From: Leekyejoonella antrihumi
Lineage (GTDB): Bacteria > Actinomycetota > Actinomycetes > Actinomycetales > Dermatophilaceae
Direction of reading: 5' to 3'
Assembly (NCBI RefSeq): GCF_007845645.1
Contig: NZ_VCQV01000003.1
Location: 1 to 64,000, forward strand
DNA: 64,000 nucleotides
The notes under the pieces are model-generated. The model saw only the letters and a program-made list of their open reading frames with translations. It was not told the DNA's origin and made no database searches. Every line of letters starts with the position of its first letter. Position 1 is the stretch's first letter. Below are positions 59,844 through 64,000 of the stretch, piece after piece. Both the position numbers and the translations under genes were made by a program.

Positions 59844-59927
59844 CTATGTAGGTCGTGCGGCTCGCGGGAGGCCACCCGCAATGATCGCCGGTATCCCGGC
59901 GCGCGGACCGGCGCATTGGGCAACCGG

Positions 59928-59941
59928 TGTGGCTTCTCACT
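59928..59941. promoter_or_regulatory. Direct repeat TGTGGCTTCYCACT, distal copy
   Basis: The second copy, 98 bases further from telA than the first. Together they occupy the only long gap (193 bases) upstream of the Ter operon. Confidence 0.45.
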
Positions 59942-59979
59942 AGGTGGACGAACGGCGGCCCGAAATGGATCCCACCCCG

Positions 59980-60813
59980 TCAGGGGGTGCGCTGTCGCAG
60001 TGCCTCGTGCAGCACGATCGCACCGGCCGTCGCCGCATTCAGCGAGCTAGCGGTGCCCACCATCGGGATGCTGATGATCTGGTCACAGCCGTCCCGCCAG
60101 GCGCGCGTCAGCCCGCGCGTCTCGTTGCCGATCACGATGACCGTCGGGCCCGCGAGGTCGACGCGGCGCAGGTCCTGCTCGCCGCCTTCATCCGTGCCGA
60201 GAACGGTCAGCGGTATGCCGCCGACTCGCCGCCTCGTGACCCACTCCAGCACTTCGCGGTGCGACTCGGCCCGCACCGTGGGCACGGTGAAGAACGACCC
60301 GGTGCTCGCCCGGACCGACTTGGGGTCATAGGGGTCGGCGGCGTGGCCGGTGACCACGAGGGCGCTCGCGCCGAACGCGTCCATCGAGCGCAACAGACTG
60401 CCGATGTTGCCCGGCTGGCCCGGCCGGTCGAAGACCACGATCAGCGGGGACCCGCTCGAGGGCAGCCGCTCCAGGTCGTCCGGCGGCATCTCGACAACGG
60501 CCAGCAGCTCGGGCACGTCGTCGGCCTTCTCCGCGAGCTGGGCCAGCAGCTCCTCGGGCATCTGCACGTGGTGGCACCGCGTGCACTCCCACACACCGCG
60601 AGCCCAATCCGAGGGGCGGCGATCTTCGGGCCGGATCAGGGTGCGAATCGTCCAGTCGTACTCGAGCGCGCGCCCGATCGGCCGCACCCCCTGCACGATG
60701 AACTCACCGGCACGGTGTCGCTTGGTCCGGTTGTGCAGCAGCGTCTCCAGCTGCTGGTATGCCGCGTTGCGGCTGCCGATGCGCCCCGGGCGATCGGGTG
60801 GGCTGACCTGCAT
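59980..60813 (-). CDS. SpoU/TrmH-family RNA methyltransferase
   Basis: 277 residues from ATG 60813. The L30e-like N-terminal domain (LETLLHNRTKRHRAGEFIVQ, GVRPIGRALEYDWTIRTLIR) is followed by SPOUT motifs: DRPGQPGNIGSLLRSMDAFG, TVIVIGNETRGLTRAW and IPMVGTASSLNAATAGAIVL. The insert ECTRCHHVQMPEELLAQLAE contains CTRCHH, a possible zinc site. TAGGTT seven bases before the ATG supports a leaderless start there rather than an upstream ATG. It lies upstream of the Ter operon on the same strand. Confidence 0.88.
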   Translation of the reverse strand: MQVSPPDRPGRIGSRNAAYQQLETLLHNRTKRHRAGEFIVQGVRPIGRALEYDWTIRTLIRPEDRRPSDWARGVWECTRCHHVQMPEELLAQLAEKADDVPELLAVVEMPPDDLERLPSSGSPLIVVFDRPGQPGNIGSLLRSMDAFGASALVVTGHAADPYDPKSVRASTGSFFTVPTVRAESHREVLEWVTRRRVGGIPLTVLGTDEGGEQDLRRVDLAGPTVIVIGNETRGLTRAWRDGCDQIISIPMVGTASSLNAATAGAIVLHEALRQRTP

Positions 60814-60921
60814 ACCTGCGAACCTAACGGTCCCCCGATCCGGCCGGCGGATGGCTCGTTCACCGCCGGCGTCAGCCGACACATATTCCGCTCTGGCCAT
60901 CCTCCGTGAATACTTTCTGGT

Positions 60922-61401
60922 ATGCGCCGACTGCCCGCCCAGCCAGATCCGTCGCATTCGACCCGTGCCCATGATGTCGCCCGGGACCACCGGCTCATTA
61001 TCGGTGGTGTGCTCGCGACTCTCGTCGTGCTCGTGGTCGGCGGCTACACCATGGACTGGTCGTGGACGGGTTTCGGCGGCAACACGGTCTGGGACTGGCT
61101 CAACCTACTGATCCTGCCGGTCGTGCTCACCGCGCTACCGCTGTGGCAACGCACCCGTCGTTCCCACCATCTGCACTGGCGGATCGCCTGGATCCTGGCC
61201 ATGGTGACTCTCGTCGTGCTCGCCGTCGGCGGGTACACCCTGGGCTGGTCGTGGACCGGCTTTCACGGCAACACGGTCTGGGACTGGCTGAAACTGCTGA
61301 TCGTTCCCTTCGTGTTGCCTCTCGTGCTCAGCGACTTCACCCGCGCAGCCCACCCCGCGAACGCCACCACGGCCGCGCACCCGCTACGCAAAACAGACTG
61401 A
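60922..61401 (+). CDS. Internally duplicated membrane protein with WSWTGF-x-GNTVWDWL motif
   Basis: 159 residues with two copies of one module: residues 34-69 and 97-132, each a helix (VVLVVGGYTMDWSWTGF, then GNTVWDWLNLLILPVVL) and sharing VGGYT, WSWTGF, GNTVWDWL and LLI-P-VL. The WxWTGFxGNTxWDWL motif recurs in small actinobacterial membrane proteins of unknown role. Four helices in all, ends in the cytoplasm. The repeats are offset by 189 bases and are clearly a DNA-level duplication. It is divergent from the SpoU gene. Confidence 0.75.
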   Translation: MRRLPAQPDPSHSTRAHDVARDHRLIIGGVLATLVVLVVGGYTMDWSWTGFGGNTVWDWLNLLILPVVLTALPLWQRTRRSHHLHWRIAWILAMVTLVVLAVGGYTLGWSWTGFHGNTVWDWLKLLIVPFVLPLVLSDFTRAAHPANATTAAHPLRKTD

Positions 61402-61463
61402 ACCGTCGGGCTCGGCGTCGGGCGCACGCAAAACCTCGGCAGGAGCTGCACGCCATCGGCGGG

Positions 61464-62519
61464 TCACCCCGGCAGCTGCGAGTCGACCTCGGCGTCGACC
61501 ACCAGCGGCTCCCGCGCGGTCTTGGCCCACGACCCCTTGCCCAGCACCTGCCGGCCGAGCGCGCGGACGACCGCCGGAAAGGTCAGCCACGCGTAGCAGG
61601 CGTAGGGCAAGAAGAGCAGCAGGGCGAGCAGCAGCCCCCGCACTCCGCGCTGCCGGGCCATCAGGGCGATCAGCCCCGGTCCAATGGTGCTGCCGACGAA
61701 GAACACGATGATCGGCCAGCCGGCGGCGTAGAACGCGATGTGCAGGGCGATCGCCAGGCCGACGGCACACAGCAGGGCCACCGCGGTGACCATCTGCAGT
61801 ATGGGGAGCAGGAGGTACCCGACCATGTCGATCCGCGCCGCGAGCGAAACGTCCGCGCGGCGCACGGTCGACATCAGGCCAATCGCCTGCCAGGACCCCT
61901 GCGCCCAACGGGTCCGCTGCCGATAGAGCGGCCGCAGCCGGGACAGGCCCTGCTGGGACACGCTGGCCTCCGGCTCGTGGCTGCCCCGCCAACCGGCGGC
62001 GATCAGCCGCAGGCCGACGTCCTGGTCCTCGGTGAGGCGGTGCCGCCACGGTCCGTCCGGGCCGGCGACGTCGTCCAGGGCGCGCAGCCGGTTGAACTGC
62101 CCGTTGCCGCCCATGTTCGCGGTGCCCCACGCCGCGCGACCCAGCTGATAGACCAGCCCGAAGATCGCGAACTCCACATCCTGGAACCACGCCAGCGCCT
62201 GCTGTCGGTTGTAGATGCGGACCTGGATCTGCACACCCCCGACGCGCGGATAGCTCAGATGACGGACCACCCGCGACGGCGCCGACGGCTCAAGGCGGCC
62301 GTCCGCGTCCACGATGACTACGATGACGTTCGCGAGCGACCGGTCCCGGTGCTCGGGTCTGGACAGGATCTCTGCGTGCAAAAAGCTCCAGGCCTCGTTC
62401 AGCGCTGCGGCCTTTCCCTGCCGTGCATTCGGCGCATCTCTGCGCAGCACCCGCACCTTGCGGGGCGACGAAGGCATCCCGAATCCCTCCCTATTGCCAT
62501 GCATCGCGCGTCCTCGCAC
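61464..62519 (-). CDS. GT2 family glycosyltransferase lacking its N-terminal third
   Basis: 351 residues. It begins within the normal fold (VRVLRRDAPNARQGKAAALN) and contains VIVDADGRLEPSAP, NMGGNGQFNRLRALDDVAG, TEDQDVGLRLIAAGW and QRTRWAQGSWQAIGL, the acceptor-side motifs of cellulose synthase-like processive GT2 proteins, then four membrane helices (MVGYLLLPILQMVTAVALLC). The usual N-terminal 'PAYNEE'...'DDxSxD' nucleotide-binding half is absent, and only 72 bases separate this gene from the next. It may be a 5'-truncated pseudogene. Confidence 0.65.
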   Translation of the reverse strand: MRGRAMHGNREGFGMPSSPRKVRVLRRDAPNARQGKAAALNEAWSFLHAEILSRPEHRDRSLANVIVVIVDADGRLEPSAPSRVVRHLSYPRVGGVQIQVRIYNRQQALAWFQDVEFAIFGLVYQLGRAAWGTANMGGNGQFNRLRALDDVAGPDGPWRHRLTEDQDVGLRLIAAGWRGSHEPEASVSQQGLSRLRPLYRQRTRWAQGSWQAIGLMSTVRRADVSLAARIDMVGYLLLPILQMVTAVALLCAVGLAIALHIAFYAAGWPIIVFFVGSTIGPGLIALMARQRGVRGLLLALLLFLPYACYAWLTFPAVVRALGRQVLGKGSWAKTAREPLVVDAEVDSQLPG

Positions 62520-62591
62520 GATAGCCCCGTCTCAACGGCGACGTGGCAGGTAGAGACTCCCGATTTCGATCCAGGCGCCCGTACCGAACGG

Positions 62592-62894
62592 CTACGTCAC
62601 CGAATCGGTCAGGTCCGCATACTCCTGGTGCCGTTGGAGATACACCACGACGTACGAGCACTCGGGGACGATCCGCAGACCGGCCGCGCGCGTCTCCGCG
62701 AGCGCATGGCCGACGAGCGTGCCCGCCAGTCCCCGGCCGCCGTATGCCGGGTCGACCGCGGTGTGCGTGAAGTGACGCCGGCCGTCGACGTCCCGATAGG
62801 CCGCAATGCCCACTCGCTCGCCATCGAGCGCGATCTCGAACCGGTGCCGCGACTCGTCGTGCGTCACTGTCGGTGTGCCGGCTGCCTCGCTCAT
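62592..62894 (-). CDS. Small GNAT acetyltransferase (YjdJ-like)
   Basis: 100 residues, the length of the small GNAT group (PF14542). HRFEIALDGERVGIAAYRDV, DGRRHFTHTAVDPAYGGRGL then AGTLVGHALAETRAAGLRIV cover the acetyl-CoA pyrophosphate loop (YGGRGLAG) and PECSYVVVYLQRHQEY the last strand and helix. Acceptor unknown. The gene is divergent from the pirin gene. Confidence 0.85.
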   Translation of the reverse strand: MSEAAGTPTVTHDESRHRFEIALDGERVGIAAYRDVDGRRHFTHTAVDPAYGGRGLAGTLVGHALAETRAAGLRIVPECSYVVVYLQRHQEYADLTDSVT

Positions 62895-62997
62895 GCCGCT
62901 GTGGCCTTCATACCGCCGACCGTACTATGGGATTCTTCGGAGCATTTCGACGATCCCGAGCGCTGGGGGCGGTATGAGCAACCTGGAGAGGCACCCG

Positions 62998-63945
62998 ATG
63001 CCGCGCACGTGCACGGATGACGACGCTCCCGGCATCGAGCTGCTGACTCCGCGCGATGTCCCGCTCGGTGGCCCGCGCGCGATGACGGTTCACCGCACGC
63101 TTCCGCAGCGATCCCGGTCCCTGATCGGCGCCTGGTGCTTCGTCGACCACTACGGACCCGACGACGTCTCCACGAGTGGGGGTATGCAGGTGCCGGGACA
63201 TCCGCATACGGGCCTGCAGACGGTCTCGTGGCTCTTCAGCGGAGAGATCGAGCACCGCGACTCCATCGGCACGCATGCCGTGGTGCGCCCCGGTCAGATG
63301 AACCTGATGACCGCCGGGCGTGGCATCGCGCACTCGGAGTTCTCGACGTCACGCACGACGACCCTGCACGGCGTGCAGCTGTGGGTCGCCCTGCCTGCCG
63401 AGCATGCCGACACCGCACCGGCATTCGAGCACTACGAGCCTCAATCGGTGACGGTTGACGGCGCGTCGGCGCTGGTCTTCCTCGGCATGCTCGCCGGGAC
63501 GACCTCCCCAGTGGCGACGTTCAGCCCCCTGGTCGGCGCCGAGATCACCGTCCCCGCAGGCCACGCGACGGCACTGGACGTGGACCCGAGTTTCGAGCAT
63601 GGGCTGCTCGTGGACACCGGCACCGTCACCGTGAGCGGGCAGGAGGCGAAAACCGCGGAACTGGTCGTCTGCGGCACCGGTCGCGAACGAATCACGCTGC
63701 AGGCCGGCGCCGACGAGACCGCCCGGGTGCTGCTGCTGGGCGGTGCCCCGTTCGGCGAGCAGATCCTGATGTGGTGGAACTTCGTCGGGCGCACCCAGGA
63801 CGAGATCACGACCTACCGGCAGGACTGGCAACGCGAGCGCGACGGATCCGCCGGTTCGGGCCGGTTCGGTTCGCTGCCGCCCGAGTGGGACCAGACCTTG
63901 CCTGCGCCCGTCCTGCCACCGGTGCGGTTGCGCCCGCGATCATAG
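62998..63945 (+). CDS. Pirin family protein (cupin)
   Basis: 315 residues from ATG 62998, preceded by GGAGAGG with a six-base gap; an ATG at 62974 is the alternative start. CFVDHYGPDDVSTSGG leads to HPHTGLQTVSWLFSGEIEHR DS, with the two HxH and Glu/His iron ligands of the N-terminal cupin; the C-terminal cupin-like domain holds VLLLGGAPFGEQILMWWNFV. Pirins bind Fe and some act as quercetinases or redox regulators. The C-terminus ends RLRPRS shortly before the window end. Confidence 0.88.
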   Translation: MPRTCTDDDAPGIELLTPRDVPLGGPRAMTVHRTLPQRSRSLIGAWCFVDHYGPDDVSTSGGMQVPGHPHTGLQTVSWLFSGEIEHRDSIGTHAVVRPGQMNLMTAGRGIAHSEFSTSRTTTLHGVQLWVALPAEHADTAPAFEHYEPQSVTVDGASALVFLGMLAGTTSPVATFSPLVGAEITVPAGHATALDVDPSFEHGLLVDTGTVTVSGQEAKTAELVVCGTGRERITLQAGADETARVLLLGGAPFGEQILMWWNFVGRTQDEITTYRQDWQRERDGSAGSGRFGSLPPEWDQTLPAPVLPPVRLRPRS

Positions 63946-64000
63946 GTCGTATGAGACGCACCCCACAGAGTTCTCCGCTCGCAAGCTCGCTCCGATACTT

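Noticed and set aside
63946-64000. CGCTCGCAAGCTCGCTCC-type end of the window as a repeat or attachment site
   Set aside because: Only 55 bases are visible after the pirin stop; nothing can be supported.
1-64000. tRNA or rRNA genes
   Set aside because: Intergenic stretches were read for tRNA-like cloverleaves and rRNA blocks; none was recognised by eye. A covariance scan could still find a missed tRNA.

Overview
The window is GC-rich throughout, with GTG starts, overlapping stop/start codons, short -10 elements placed six bases before start codons, and actinobacterial gene families (DUF5926, GT-C mannosyltransferases, CsoR, TerD/TelA). It comes from an actinobacterial chromosome. Micrococcales (Dermacoccaceae or Intrasporangiaceae-like) is the best guess, but no rRNA or other decisive marker is present.

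Layout. 1-1.1 kb: the 5' end of an IS110-type transposase and a FitA/FitB-like toxin-antitoxin pair with a palindromic operator. 1.1-19.9 kb: mixed metabolic and regulatory genes, namely two YdeI-like proteins, a large cyclase-ATPase signalling protein divergent from an ABC-F protein, an acetamidase/SDR pair, a GTPase, a BNR-repeat protein, a NERD protein, a flavin monooxygenase with a LysR regulator, a secreted phosphoesterase and an MFS exporter. 20-24 kb: metE under a cobalamin riboswitch, divergent from an orphan MurE-like ligase. 24-26 kb: a lone DUF559 protein gene between two direct repeats, next to a 3-hydroxyisobutyryl-CoA hydrolase gene broken by an internal deletion. 26-36 kb: GDPD, a HATPase protein and a block of membrane glycosyltransferase and lipid-envelope genes. 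36-42 kb: pheA, a lipid kinase, serS and a NarL-type two-component system. 42-45 kb: an IclR-controlled E1alpha/E1beta/free lipoyl-domain operon with no E2 or E3 visible. 45-51 kb: an ABC exporter, HAD phosphatase, SpoU methyltransferase, and a CsoR/CopZ copper module with its own operator. 51.5-59.8 kb: one long leftward Ter/Tel stress operon of ten genes (telA, a possible XpaC-like gene, three terD-family genes, a proline-rich TerD-associated gene, terC/DUF475, an HAD phosphatase and two paralogous phosphoribosyltransferases). 60-64 kb: a second SpoU methyltransferase, an internally duplicated membrane protein, a GT2 protein lacking its N-terminal third, a small GNAT and a pirin.

Most notable: (1) a family of 21-bp tandem repeats found at five gene 3' ends in four intergenic regions, always in the same orientation relative to the gene they follow and in two cases supplying its stop codon; (2) the Ter/Tel operon with its HAD/dual-phosphoribosyltransferase module, which matches the family of Ter-linked systems predicted to make a nucleoside-like metabolite, but with no ATP-grasp or aldolase partner in view; (3) a free-standing lipoyl protein in place of an E2; (4) about ten genes with a TANNNT-N6-RTG (or CANNNT) leaderless start arrangement, which in one case changes the preferred start codon.
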